64,000 bases of DNA from Cyclaneusma minus (taxonomy: Eukaryota; Ascomycota; Leotiomycetes; Marthamycetales; Marthamycetaceae). How positions within the stretch are numbered: the first letter of the stretch is position 1; each line of letters opens with the position of its first letter. Positions 36,601 to 47,660 of this stretch are shown here, in pieces. The translations under genes and the position numbers were made by a program. The DNA is taken from positions 1,240,001 to 1,304,000 of the forward strand of contig JAKZHN010000007.1 in assembly GCA_037179335.1 (NCBI GenBank). Direction: 5' to 3'. The notes below the pieces were generated by a model. That model searched no databases and was not told where the DNA came from. It was given only the letters and a program-made list of their open reading frames with translations.

Positions 36601-36812
36601 CAAGAAATGTCACCACAAGCCTGGCGAGGTAAAGAACCGCTGGGCTTGTCTTATCGCAGCACGGAGCGAGGGGCAAATCGTACTTCAACCCAACAACATC
36701 ATCCTCCATACGACCCAATCTCGACATCAAAACGGCTCCAATCACCTTCTGGCCTGTTCGCTCCCTGCTCTTCCCAGTCATCCTCGCCCTTGCTATCCTC
36801 CTATCCGCCACC

Positions 36813-37493
36813 ATGCCTGCTATTCCAACGAAACTCTCCAAGCGGTCCGCCACTGCTTCCAGTAGCACTTCTCAAGCTTCGTCGGTCGCTCCGGTTCGCG
36901 AAGCTCCTTCGACCTTCATCGATGGCCTTCCTCTTCCCAAACTCATCGTCTTCGACCTGGACTACACTCTCTGGCCATTTTGGGTCGATACACATGTTTC
37001 CGCACCTCTCAAACCCTCTTCGTCCCACGATTTCTGCACCGACAAACACGGCGAAGAATTCCGCTTCTACTCCGACGTTCCCTCTATTTTGTCTGCCATC
37101 CGAGCCCACAACATAACCATCGGAGTCGCCTCTCGGACATGTGCCCCTGATCTCGCGCGAGAGATGCTGAAGCTGCTATATATCACTTCGGATAACGGAA
37201 GTGCAAGCGCAGGGAAGGGAGCTGGGGGCAAGGGCAAGACACAGAAGGCGATAGAGTATTTCGACTACCTTGAGATATATCCAGGAAGCAAAACAACACA
37301 CTTCAATCGATTGCAGAGGGCCACGGGAGTTGACTATTCAGATTGTCTATTTTTTGACGACGAGGAGAGAAATAGAAACGTTGAGACGCTGGGGGTCACA
37401 ATGCAGCTCGTCAGGGACGGTGTTACGAGGAATGAGGTTGACAAAGGCGTGAACGAGTGGAGGCGGAGAAGGGGCCACAGCAAGACGAAGTGA
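36813..37493 (+). CDS. Magnesium-dependent phosphatase-1 (MDP-1) type HAD phosphatase
   Basis: A single-exon gene of 226 aa. After a Ser-rich leader it shows the HAD motif I as FDLDYTLWPFW (nucleophile and acid Asp in DLD), motif II serine in GVASRTCAPDLAREM, and motifs III/IV as KTTHF and CLFFDDEERN. This set with an LW after motif I is specific for the MDP-1/acid phosphatase group, which acts on phosphotyrosine or sugar phosphates and protein glycation products. The C-terminus is Arg/Lys rich. The ATG at 36813 follows a CT-rich leader and is the first one in frame. Confidence 0.88.
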   Translation: MPAIPTKLSKRSATASSSTSQASSVAPVREAPSTFIDGLPLPKLIVFDLDYTLWPFWVDTHVSAPLKPSSSHDFCTDKHGEEFRFYSDVPSILSAIRAHNITIGVASRTCAPDLAREMLKLLYITSDNGSASAGKGAGGKGKTQKAIEYFDYLEIYPGSKTTHFNRLQRATGVDYSDCLFFDDEERNRNVETLGVTMQLVRDGVTRNEVDKGVNEWRRRRGHSKTK

Positions 37494-37670
37494 CGAGATA
37501 CCCGGGTGGGCCAGGCACAGGATAGAGGGTTCGGTCTGAAACAAAACACCAAGCAGCACCCCCAAGAAACATTGGCACTGTGAGGGTGGGTAGACATAGA
37601 TTCCTACCTATCCAAGCTTTAGACGAGCAAATCGCAGCAAGGGCTTTGACCGCACGATATGCCCCTTCTC

Positions 37671-37733
37671 AGGAATATTCTCAAGTAAGTTGGATAATCA
37701 CGATACGTTCATCCAAGTAATTCGAGGCTGTCT
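37671..37733 (+). repeat. 19-bp degenerate minisatellite, array G (weak)
   Basis: AGGAATATTCTC is followed by AAGTAAGTTGGATAATCAC and, after a partial unit, AAGTAATTCGAGGCTGTCT. Similarity to the other arrays is clear in the first unit only. Confidence 0.5.
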
Positions 37734-39429
37734 AGATCATCAGGAACCATCCCACTTCAGGGCAACGCAGGATTTCGGGACATCCGCAATCTTTCCCGAC
37801 ATAGCAAGTCTCCCAAGGAGGAACCGAAATGTTCGTTACGAGCCCATGGATATCCAGCCAACGATCAAGCGTCTTACCACCTGACCACCAACAATCTGTC
37901 ACAGCCAAGAGGTTAGGGCCATGATTTTGAATTGCCAGCAACTTGAAACCCACCACCTTTTCCTGCGCCCAATTACTCTTGGCAACTGTGAGTGACTTGT
38001 AGAGACGTTGATATAAAGTAAGCAGGTACTCAATTTTTCCCTGGCTAATGCAGCAGCCGGCTTGGGTTGCGGGGTCCGGATAATTTCAGGGGTGGGATCG
38101 TCTGGTCACCCGCAGACCACACATCTACTGCAGAGCATCTTGTGCAACATATCAGCGAGTAAGTTGAGCAGCCTCTACTCGGCTGATGCTGGTTGATAGG
38201 CTCTCGTGGGCTTGAGCATCTCGCTCTCTACGGCGGCCTAGTCGGCTCTCTTTACATGTCGTTTTCCTCGCAAACTCAAGTTGAATACTAGGGTCGTCTC
38301 TGCTACTTGAGCTTGGCATAGTTGTCAGTCCTGCTTTAAAACTCCTTGAAACGGTCCAAATGAGCCGGATAATCCAAGTCATTGAGAATGGGTCGAGTGA
38401 CTGGTCAGGACCTCAGGGGCATGCAGAGTCGAACCAAGCACAGCCTGAGTCCCTGCCAGCTCGCTGTACTACCACTCCGAGGGCGGTAGGTGACTTACTA
38501 TAATTAAGGCTGATTATGTCTCGTTATCCAGGCGGTTATTACGTTTCTATTCCTGCGTTGACATATCACTCTATGTCAAGTTGCAGCATGTTCGGCCCTT
38601 AGCTATGCATAACGTGTCATGCGGTAGCTAACGGTTGATGAAAATATATTGCCTGGAAAGCCTCTTCTCTACATCTCGTTACCTGACTGATATGATTTCG
38701 TATCTTTAGTGAAGTTATGACGCAGATCAGTGAGTCTCTTAGCCGTAGACTCACGAAGTCTGTGATGGTATCTCATAATCTGGGCTATTTCTAATTTTTG
38801 GTTCTGATTCCGAACTGATGCCAAGTGCCTTTTTAGCCTCCTCCGCGGCTTGGCAGGAGTACAGCCAAAATGGGCTTTCCCATCATGCCTTCAGTGCGCG
38901 AAGCCAGACTTCAGGGGAGCCCATTGCCACCTGATTCTCTGGGCGTTGATTTTGTTGGTGGCGGCTTTGTTTCGAATCCACACAATGGGCGCTCGACTTG
39001 TGATTACCCCTGATAAATTGCCAACAAACCGCAAGTCATGGCTGTTAAGGCAACATCTTAGGCATTGGGTAAATGCAACTCTCTACACATGCATGTGCCT
39101 GTATGTTCGCAGCGGTTGTTTCGTTCCTGCTTGACCGTTGTAAATTGTTTCCGCCGTTCCACATATGATATGTGGTGCTGTTCCCCTGATTTCAGATGCT
39201 TGGCAAACGGGTTCTGGATTATTAAATTGAAAGAGCAATTTGAGAAGTTCCAGTTATAGGAGAAATCAAGCATATTACTGTCGGATTAATGCAGTTCTGG
39301 CCCGAACATCCACCCATCTCATTGATTTTGGATGAAGTTCTCGGCGACCTGATCATCCTGCTGCTGGAAGGAGACGGATCTTCGTGCCTGCATTTGCCAC
39401 TGATAGACAGTATGGGAGTTGACCAGCTC

Positions 39430-39436
39430 TATATAA
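39430..39436 (+). promoter_or_regulatory. TATA box of the GH7 gene
   Basis: TATATAA lies 85-91 bases upstream of the cellobiohydrolase ATG at 39521, a typical fungal spacing for a strongly expressed secreted-enzyme gene. Confidence 0.6.
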
Positions 39437-39520
39437 GAATCCATTGCCTGTCTCAAAGGGACCACAACTCGAACTTCAGTCTTCAGCAACACCGAAAATC
39501 GAAACTTCCAAGTTCACACC

Positions 39521-41020
39521 ATGTATCAAAGAGTCGGTCTACTCTCCACCCTCCTGGCTGTGGCCAAGGCTCAGCAGGTTGGTACACAACAAACAGAGAC
39601 TCATCCTACCATGACATGGCAATCATGCACTGCTGTCGGTAGCTGTACCACCAACAACGGACAAGTTGTCATCGACGCGAACTGGCGATGGGTCCACGGT
39701 GTCAACGACACTACCAACTGCTACACCGGAAATACATGGGATGCTACACTGTGCCCTGATGATGAAACCTGCGCAACAAACTGTGCTCTGGATGGTGCCG
39801 ACTACGCATCTACCTACGGTGCTACCACCAGCGGCAACGCGCTCACTCTCAAATTTGTGACTCAGGGCTCGTCTGGAGCCAACATTGGTTCCCGCTTGTA
39901 AGTGCCAACTCTTAAGAATCGAATCTTATACTCCATTCAGCATAGCTAATAGTCTTGAACAGGTACATGATGGCTTCCGATACGGAATATGAAGAGTTCA
40001 AGGTTTTGGGCGGCGAGTTTACGTTCGACGTTGACGTGTCCCAACTGCCGTGTGGCCTCAACGGTGCTCTCTACTTCAGTTCCATGGACGCCGATGGCGG
40101 TATGTCGAAGTATCCGACCAACAAGGCTGGTGCCAAGTACGGAACCGGATACTGCGACTCCCAGTGTCCCCGTGATCTCAAATTTATCAACGGCGAGGGG
40201 AATGTTGAGGGCTGGACAGCCTCATCCAACGACAAGAATGCTGGTGTAGGAGGCCACGGATCCTGCTGCGCAGAGATGGATGTGAGCAACCTGTTCCAAT
40301 CATCTGACGTGTCTTGTGCTGTTGCTAATTGCCTTTCAGATCTGGGAAGCCAACTCCATCTCAGCAGCCTACACCCCTCATCCTTGCACCACCAGCTCCC
40401 AGACCATGTGTGATGGAGATGCCTGCGGCGGTACCTACTCCTCGACCCGCTATGCCGGCGTTTGTGACCCGGACGGCTGCGATTTCAACAGCTACCGCAT
40501 GGGCGACACGAGCTTCTACGGCCCAGGAATGACGGTCGACACTACCTCCAAGTTCACCGTCGTCACGCAATTCATCACCGACTCCGGTGATTCCAGCGGC
40601 ACGCTAAGCGAAATCAAGCGCTTCTACGTGCAGGACGGCACCGTGATTCCAAATTCACAAAGCTCGATTTCAGGAGTAACAGGTAACTCTATTACCACGG
40701 CCTTTTGTGATGCCCAAAAAACAGCGTTCAATGATACGAATGTGTTCGATCAGAAGGGTGGCCTCGCCGCCATGTCGACCGCGCTTAGTGCTGGTATGGT
40801 GCTGGTCATGAGCGTGTGGGACGACCATTACGCCAACATGTTGTGGCTGGACAGTGATTATCCGCTCGACAAGAGTGCGTCGACTGCCGGTGTTGCGAGA
40901 GGAACGTGTGCTACTAGCAGTGGCACCCCAGCGACTGTGGAAAGCGCGAATGCCAACGCTCAGGTCATCTACTCGAACATCAAGGTTGGACCCATCAACT
41001 CGACTTTCACGGTTTCTTAA
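39521..41020 (+). CDS. GH7 cellobiohydrolase (CBH1 type), secreted, no CBM
   Basis: Three exons, 39521..39897, 39963..40281 and 40340..41020, give 458 aa. A signal peptide of about 18 residues (GLLSTLLAVAKAQQ) is followed directly by the GH7 catalytic domain. The catalytic signature E-M-D-I-W-E is split by the second intron between Asp and Ile; the two Glu are nucleophile and acid/base. DGCDFNSYRMGDTSFYGPG, MSVWDDHYANMLWLDSDYP and the C-terminal SNIKVGPINSTF point to a cellobiohydrolase, not an endoglucanase. Cellobiohydrolases release cellobiose processively from cellulose chain ends. The protein ends after the catalytic domain, with no linker or cellulose-binding module. Many cysteines agree with secretion. 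Confidence 0.95.
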
Positions 41021-42165
41021 GGGCTAACGCCCCGGGTCGGATGACCAGGTACCAGTCTTGACGACAGGTGACTGTTCATCCCATGGCTTGCCCCTAGTCG
41101 ACGCATCTGTTCAGGAATAGGCGAGAGGAATGACAGCAGCTGGAAAATGCGCTAGAAAATGGAAAGCGTGCTTTTTTCTCAAGTCGTTTTTGTATATATC
41201 AGGCTCTTTGTACATACCAGAGCAAATATCATTCGTTTTTGCGTTTTTGCAATCGACACCCCTCGAGGAACAACAGCTGGGTGAAAGAAGTCTGCTATCC
41301 CCTCAGGCCCAATGTGCTATAGAAAGGGATCATGGGCCTTCTAGATGGGCTTGGTCGGTGACACTTTGACCTTGAACTCCACCGAAGGGGATTGTCTTAC
41401 AACAGCAGACACGTTAAACTCGATTGAATTTATGAGAACAAAAGGTTTGATGCCGTCATTGCCCTCCTAGTCATTGTTCATGCCATCACTGTCGGTCAGG
41501 AAGATGGTATTGAAAGGGGTTTTCTAGTGACTACTTGCCAGGGACCGGCGTTCCGGCCAGACGGGAATGAGGGGCAGAAGCCACAGCTTAGAAAAGGAGT
41601 CTGTGATGGGCTGGTCCTGGTCCTCTTCGTCTTTGGGGTCAAACATCCCATGTAGCTAGTTGGGGATATTCAAAGTTATTGAGAGTATCCACAATGATTC
41701 GAAACATTCAAGATGATCGGAATTCGGAAACATTCACAATAATCGAGAGTTGTCACAATGAATCTGAAGATCCAGAATGATTGGGAGCATCCACGATAGG
41801 TAATTGGGAATATTCACAATGACCAAGAGTGATTCAAGTGAATAACGAAAAACGGAATCATCAGACGTTACTATCGCCACACGCTGATCTCGAGAAGAGG
41901 TGGCAGACTTCTTTCCCAACACTAAATGAGATAGAACTGTCCCCGACAGAGTAACTTACAAAAGAAACTACTTTACAAATACATTAACACAAACCTCTAC
42001 ACAACTGCCACGTCGACACCCATGTATCAACCAGCTTCTGTGTCACAGGTAGCTGGTGCGCCAGACAAGAACTCGGATCCCCAAAGTTCAAAATCCAGAA
42101 TACAACCCCACTCTAAACCTCATCTCTTCACGGCGTGTGCCTTGTCCGTTCATATTATTGGGCAC
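41021..42165. other. Intergenic region with 19-bp array H
   Basis: This spacer lies between the convergent GH7 and acetate-transporter genes. It contains the repeat array at 41659-41840 and no credible gene. Confidence 0.55.
41659..41840 (+). repeat. 19-bp degenerate minisatellite, array H (about nine units)
   Basis: Units include AAGTTATTGAGAGTATCCA, CAATGATTCGAAACATTCA, CAATAATCGAGAGTTGTCA and GAATGATTGGGAGCATCCA. Most are 19 bases long; two carry 4-7 extra bases. Confidence 0.8.
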
Positions 42166-43208
42166 CTAAGCCATCTCGTCGACGCTCTGCGGCCGGTGCG
42201 TCTCGGAATACCCCTTTACCAGTCCGCTGAGGTCTCCAACAGGAAGCTGAAACGGAAAGTCGACCTGCTCTGTTAGTAAGGAAAGCAGATGAAGGGACTT
42301 CGAAATGAGCTGAACTTACAATAGCCAACAGCATCGAAAACAGCAAATACCAGCCCAGGCTGATAGTTACAAACAAGAAACCGCCCGTAATCTAGACATC
42401 GGTAAGAGATGATTCTAGGATAAGCATAAACGCAGTTGTACGTACCACACGGTAGTGATGAAACTCGGCCATGTTTCCCTGAGCTCCCATCCATTCGCTC
42501 ACTGTGAACATGACATAGGCGAAGAAAAGAGACAAGAATGCCCCAGCAAAGGCGATGTTAGTTCTCAGAGAACAGATAAACATCATAAAAGTGAACAGCG
42601 CCATACAAAGAGTAAAGAAACCCAGACATGCAAGGAATGGCGTTGATGTAACAGCTGCGGTCGGATCACTGGGATCGAATGCAAGATATGCGTTAAAGGA
42701 TGGCTGCTGAGTGGCACCATAGGTAAGAAAGAACCTTCTCATCATCAATACTCTTGCTGAGTCCGAGCTGAATAGGAAATACGAACCCTCCGTAGACGCC
42801 AAACAACATCATGGAAAACGAGTTCCCGAGGAAGAACTCCCCCACGGCAGCCAGGATTGCGAGAAGTCCTCCCATGAAGTATGTCGCTCCTATGGTCGCT
42901 GCGCCATCGCCAGCCGCACCTCTCCAACCCATGAAGGAAACACAGATTGGAGACAAACCGAGTAGGAAGCCGGCAAGACCACTGTAATTTGTTTATCAGT
43001 TTGAAGTTCCTGGGAATCTGAGTTGGACGGATACATACAGGGGGGTGGGATTGCCGAATGTTTTGCGCAGTTGACCGGCAACCTTCTGCTCTGGGTTGAG
43101 ATACAACTTCTCGAATATCTCCTTCGGCATCACAATGCTGCCGGCGGTTTCATAGCGCTGGAGCTCGGGCTTCCCATCCGAGAAATCTGGTGCGGTTGGG
43201 CTAGACAT
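42166..43208 (-). CDS. GPR1/FUN34/YaaH (AceTr) family acetate transporter
   Basis: Five exons, 43208..43039, 42981..42787, 42734..42446, 42391..42320 and 42267..42166, give 283 aa, the usual family length. The family signature NPTPLGLAGF starts the first of six membrane helices. Others are AAILAAVGEFFLGNSFSMM-like and FFLTYGATQQPSFNAY, then FFTLCMALFTFMMFICSL and FLFVTISLGWYLLFSMLL. The C-terminus has VDFPFQLPVGDLSG. Related proteins (Ady2, AcpA) import acetate with protons across the plasma membrane, but some members only sense acetate or ammonia. The third exon acceptor and the last acceptor were chosen by frame and family fit. It faces the GH7 gene tail to tail. Confidence 0.88.
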
Positions 43209-44065
43209 TGTGCAGCTGGTAGGACTACAGTATCGGACGTGAGGGCTGGCAATTCGTGGAAGACTGAAAAGTGATCGAGGTGGGGAAAGGAGGGAGAAAG
43301 AAGACAGGGAGAAGGGACTTTTCTATATCCGAGAAGCCATGTTCATCTGTCCTTCGCAGGGCGCGCAGAATAGTATCCCTAATTCCGCAATCCGCATATC
43401 TAGTCATTCAGTTTAGGTTCATGTACCCCGCATCCAAGACTCAACTCAAATCAAATTTTGAGGGGATCCCAATAGTTATAAGAGTGGGAAATCGGGAATA
43501 GTCGGCGATGATGACTTCTCCACCCACTCGAACAGAGACTTTCGTATTCTTCCGTTGGTAATCACACTCCCTACATTTTGGGTCACATTTTGCAGTATAC
43601 GATACTCGCATCTGACTTGTATTGGAAATGGAGTGATGGAGTGTTCCAGCATCACTTTGGCTAAGAGCACGCTTACTATGTGCCACGTTGACTCAAGAGT
43701 CGGGCAGAAGAAAGGCTACTAGGATGCTATGTGTAACCGATTGGCCGAGGACTCGAAATAGAGTTAGCTGTCAGAGCTACATGTAGAATACTGAATGGAA
43801 GTATCAGAGGCTGACCAGGAAGCAATGTTACGGACACAGCGACATTCGATGTCGAGGAACGGTACAGGTACCACGGTAGTGTGGGACACTCTCCCTGCAC
43901 TTATTTTTGCGACTAATGAACGGAGAAAACCTCACCAGAGACAAGTAACACCGGTGAGCAATGCCTAGTATATCCCCCCTGAATTCCCGACAAAAACCCA
44001 GATATGCAATGCAGCGCGCCTCTCCAATGTATCGACGATGTTCACCCATCTAAAAGGGCCACTCG
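43209..44065. promoter_or_regulatory. Intergenic region upstream of the acetate-transporter gene
   Basis: 857 bases between the transporter start and the 3' end of the Vac1-like gene, both on the minus strand. No gene is visible. Confidence 0.5.
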
Positions 44066-46192
44066 TCACCGAGCGAAGCTCTGCGCTCCATAGGTCCCCG
44101 CAAAGTCCAGCTGGCTCAGCATCCCGTTCACCTGATCGATTTCTTGATTCAGATCCTCCACATTGCTAGCCAGGCTCTGCGCCTCGTCGAATTTCCTTCT
44201 CTTCCTCGCATCCGCTACCATCTCTGATACCAAAAACTTCTGCTCTTCGAGAACAATCAGTCGTTCACGCAGTTCCTTCTCTTCAGCTTCCATGGCCGAA
44301 ACAGCACTGCTGCTACTGATCTGACTCGCCGAGTCAATATCGTTGTATTTGATCGAAGCGAGCGCGCTGCCCCCGTTGCGATTGGGCAGGGGGACTGCAC
44401 CGTGTGGTGAAGCATGCTTCAGTACCTTGGGCAAGGTCTTGAGTGGCAACATGTGGATATGCAAGAAATTCGAGGCTTGCTGATGAACGGACTTCTGGAG
44501 CTTCTGCTGCGTTGGGGAAGTGGTGGGCAAATCCCGAACACGCTTCGCCGCAATGTCATATTTCGTGAACGCATCCGTGAGCCGTTTGCGCACTTTAGAT
44601 GCCTCGGCGAGTTGAATTTGCGAAGGCGGTTTATCCGGGTCTTGTAGTGCCGTGACTACCTTTTGAAAACTGGGTAAAAGGAGGCGAATGCCCTTTTCGA
44701 ATTGGAGCAGAGTCTCATATGCGCGCTGGTCTGGTGGCTTGCGCTGCAGCTCCTCTGCGAACTCTTTTCTGCTAAAAACGGTAGATATGCAATCTCTGCA
44801 CATCCTAATTTCAAGGGCTACAATTTCCCCCGGCTTTTCTGACGAGGGATCAGCCCCTATTAGAGTCAACCATGATAGCTACTCGCCAGGGCGGATAGTA
44901 CTGACCTGCAGCGACGTCAAGTCCAATTTCATTCGAACAGCCAGTTCGAGGATCTGCACAGATGACTTTACCGCAAAGCCGGCAATGGTGTCGGCGAAAC
45001 GACCACGAACCAAATTCCTGCTGGCAGAAAGGGCATTTCGCCACTCCCGCGTCGTCTTCCCAAGGTACTACCGACTGCTCAAGCATTTTCCGTTGATTTC
45101 TCTGCCCGGACAGAGAAGCGACCGGAGCGAGAATGCTCGAGTTGTTTGTGACAAATTCTTCGGGTGGGTTGGCGAGCAATTGGGTCAGTTTTGTCAAGCG
45201 CTTTTCCAGCCGCGAGATCTCCAGAAACTTTTTATCCAGCGTTTTTTGTCGGAGTGCCATGAAGCCCTTCGTGTGATCTCGCAAAAGGCCATGGTGGTCG
45301 TTGTACCCTTCTCTTGATTTGTAGCAAGTCTCACATACCCTGCACCAAAAACCCCTGACTGGCTCATGCTGTGCCGACCTTGACAGTTTCATCTGGTACA
45401 TAGTATGCTCCTCGCAGAACAGCCGTCCACACTTGCGGCAATTGACAGTTCCATTCACAGCTCCTAGCCTCTTGCCACACGAAGGTTCGGTACAGAGATC
45501 ACTATAGCCAGATCTCTGCCAATGCGTCCTTGTTACCACCTCATCCGGATCCGGCTGCGCACCATCGTGTCTCGCTATCGTAACAGGGGCTGCAGGCCCA
45601 GCAGATATGCTTGTTGGTGTTGCTGCGGCATTGTTCGACTCGAAAACATCGAGCCCTTTGAGCTTTTGGTTGATGACAGCCAAAGGCTGGAATCTTTTCG
45701 CCTTGATGACCTGTTTGTTGAACCAATTCTTAACCTCGTCTTGTTCAAGTTCGGGAAGTTCCTGGTGATTGTCGTCTAGATGCCTGAGCAATGTTATTAT
45801 GCGATTGGATTTCGAAGAGGGAAGTTAGCGGACCTGTTCAGCTGCAACAGAGTGACCTGTGCCAGAATTAGCAAATATACAGCTATTGGCAGGGGATTGA
45901 GGCGGACCATTTCCTCGCTACAGATGGGGCAGACCAACTTTGAGCTGGCTGCCAACACAGTCGAAGGGCCGCCATGGTCCAGGGATACTCTCGAGCTCAG
46001 ATCGTGGAGCTGGGAGTCTGGCAACGGGGAGGTAGCCAGAGGAGAAGGCGACGTCTGCGAGTTCAGCGAGACGGTGCTTTCAGAGGGGGAGAGGAAGCTG
46101 GAGGAACGCTGAATCGCAGCGCTCGAGGGGGGAGGCGCGAGGGATTTACCGCTCCCCAGGATTCTCCCGCCTCCAAGCTGGCGTGGAGGCAT
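44066..46192 (-). CDS. Vac1/Pep7-like FYVE-domain protein (rabenosyn-5 type)
   Basis: Four exons, 46192..45908, 45856..45834, 45783..44906 and 44856..44066, give 658 aa. A C2H2 finger near residues 88-112 (CPICSEEM, then LNRHLDDNH) is assembled across a 23-nt exon. Two FYVE-like zinc domains follow: CTEPSCGKR with CRKCGRLFC, and CPFCQQEF with the PI3P-binding block RRHHCRLCGKVIC. A helical C-terminus rich in Glu and Arg resembles the Rab-binding part. Vac1 links PI3P, Rab5/Vps21 and the Sec1-like Vps45 in transport to endosomes and vacuole. It is divergent from Met8 with only 211 bases between the starts. Confidence 0.9.
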
Positions 46193-46403
46193 CGGGGCAT
46201 ATGTGAGGCTGCATGGGAGGTCGACAGTCAGTCCCTGGGATGAAGCGGCTGGGCGTCGTGGCTGCGTCCTGACGTCTGGTTAGGCCAATTTCTTATCGGA
46301 ACTCTTCTTTACTCTTATCGGCCGCCTTTCGCTCTGTCGAGCCTCTTTGCTTCAGGCTCGGTATGTATGCCGCAGCACTCTCGCTCTTTACTCCTTTGAC
46401 GCT

Positions 46404-47271
46404 ATGCCTTCGGAATTCCCTGAAGTCGAAGGTGGCGGATCTTTGATCCTTGCTTGGCAGATCCGGAACAAGCGAGTTTTGGTCGTCGGTGGCGGAGAGG
46501 TTTGCACCGCAATTTCCCGCTGGCTCTTGCTCGTCACTCACATAGCGACAGGTCGCAGCCGGGCGCATTCTGAATGTCCTCAATGCCGACGCCAAGGTCA
46601 CCGTCGTCTCCCCCCGCGACGGCCTCAATGCCGAAGTCGCCTATCGAGTAGACAAGGGCCAGGTTGATTACGTAGACCGCAAGTTCGAGCCTTCGGATCT
46701 CGACGGAGTAGACATGGTGTTGACGGCCGTCGACGACCCGGAAGCATCAACCCAGATCTGGAAGCTGTGCAAAGAGCGCAAGATTGCGGCCAACATTGCA
46801 GATGTGCCGCCGGAATGTGATTTCTACTTTGGGAGCGTCCATCGCGACGGTCCACTGCAGATTATGGTCAGTACCAATGGCAAAGGTCCACGCTTGGCAA
46901 ATATCGTGAGGAGGTCCATTGCGGCCAACCTTCCGGAGAATGTTGGCAGTGCTATTGAGAAAGTGGGGAGGTTAAGACAAAAGCTGCGCAAGGTTGCTCC
47001 CAAACCGGAGGAAGGACCAAAGAGAATGTCATGGTCAGTCTAACGAGCCTCTTGCATACTCGGCTACTCTCCGTACTGACGAAGACGCAGGATGATTAAA
47101 GTCAGCGATGCCTATAGCTTGGAAGATCTCTGTGAAATGGACGAGGAAGACATGGAACTTCTGTTGCGTTTCTACGGCCCCAACAAAGTACCCCGACTTG
47201 GCTGCATCAGGGCTGTCAAGGGAGAATTTGACGCTTTCGATGGTAGCTTCGGGTTCTGCGTGGGCTGTTGA
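46404..47271 (+). CDS. met8: Met8: precorrin-2 dehydrogenase/sirohydrochlorin ferrochelatase
   Basis: Three exons, 46404..46499, 46552..47033 and 47091..47271, give 252 aa. The Rossmann NAD-binding loop VLVVGGGEVAAGRI is split by the first intron after GGGE. AKVTVVSPRD, DLDGVDMVLTAVDDPE, NIADVPPECDFYFGSV and STNGKGPRLANIVR follow the Met8 pattern, as does the C-terminal helical domain. The enzyme oxidises precorrin-2 and inserts iron to make sirohaem, the cofactor of sulfite and nitrite reductases. Length is close to yeast Met8. The promoter is shared with the divergent Vac1-like gene. Confidence 0.92.
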
Positions 47272-47660
47272 TCTGAAAAGTCGGCATCTGCCATGTAAAC
47301 TATTGTATATAATAAACAGGAAATGAGTTCAGCGTTGGGGTTCACAGGGAATTGCGTCTCTACTCAGATTGTTGTGAAGCAAACGCTGCTTTGAATTGAA
47401 ATGCCCCTTTTCTACCTTCACATCCGCCTCATCTCGCCTTTCCTTCCAACACGAGAGATGTTGTGCCTCATACGTATGAAGACCGCATATTCTCGGTGTC
47501 ACCAACCTCTCTTCGCCTAGATGTAGATCTGACGTTTGGATTGCCGGATTCATGCAAAGCCCTTTACACCCTGCAATGACTTCCGGGGCTGATAATGTAC
47601 ATGGTATACACACCTGCAACTTCCGCAGGCCATGCCGCAATGGTTCCCCGGGAAATCACC
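47272..47660. other. Intergenic region between convergent genes, no gene seen
   Basis: 389 bases between the Met8 stop and the uS11m stop. No 19-bp array is visible here. Confidence 0.5.

Larger units (their letters stand above)
37494..39520. other. 2-kb intergenic region with a partial 19-bp repeat
   Basis: No convincing gene lies between the MDP-1 and GH7 genes. Near its start is the weak repeat array G (37671-37733). The rest is the long upstream region of the cellobiohydrolase gene, as is common for regulated secreted enzymes. Confidence 0.6.

Noticed and set aside
38733..38838. GGCTAA (XlnR/Xyr1-type) sites upstream of the GH7 gene
   Set aside because: Two TTAGCC hexamers lie 680-780 bases upstream, but a hexamer is expected by chance in such a long spacer and no cluster is present.
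12243..41840. CRISPR-like array for the spaced repeats
   Set aside because: The genome is eukaryotic and the units are contiguous 19-mers without unique spacers.
44688..45317. Plus-strand ORF of 209 codons
   Set aside because: It is the antisense shadow of the Vac1-like gene, whose FYVE motifs are on the minus strand.
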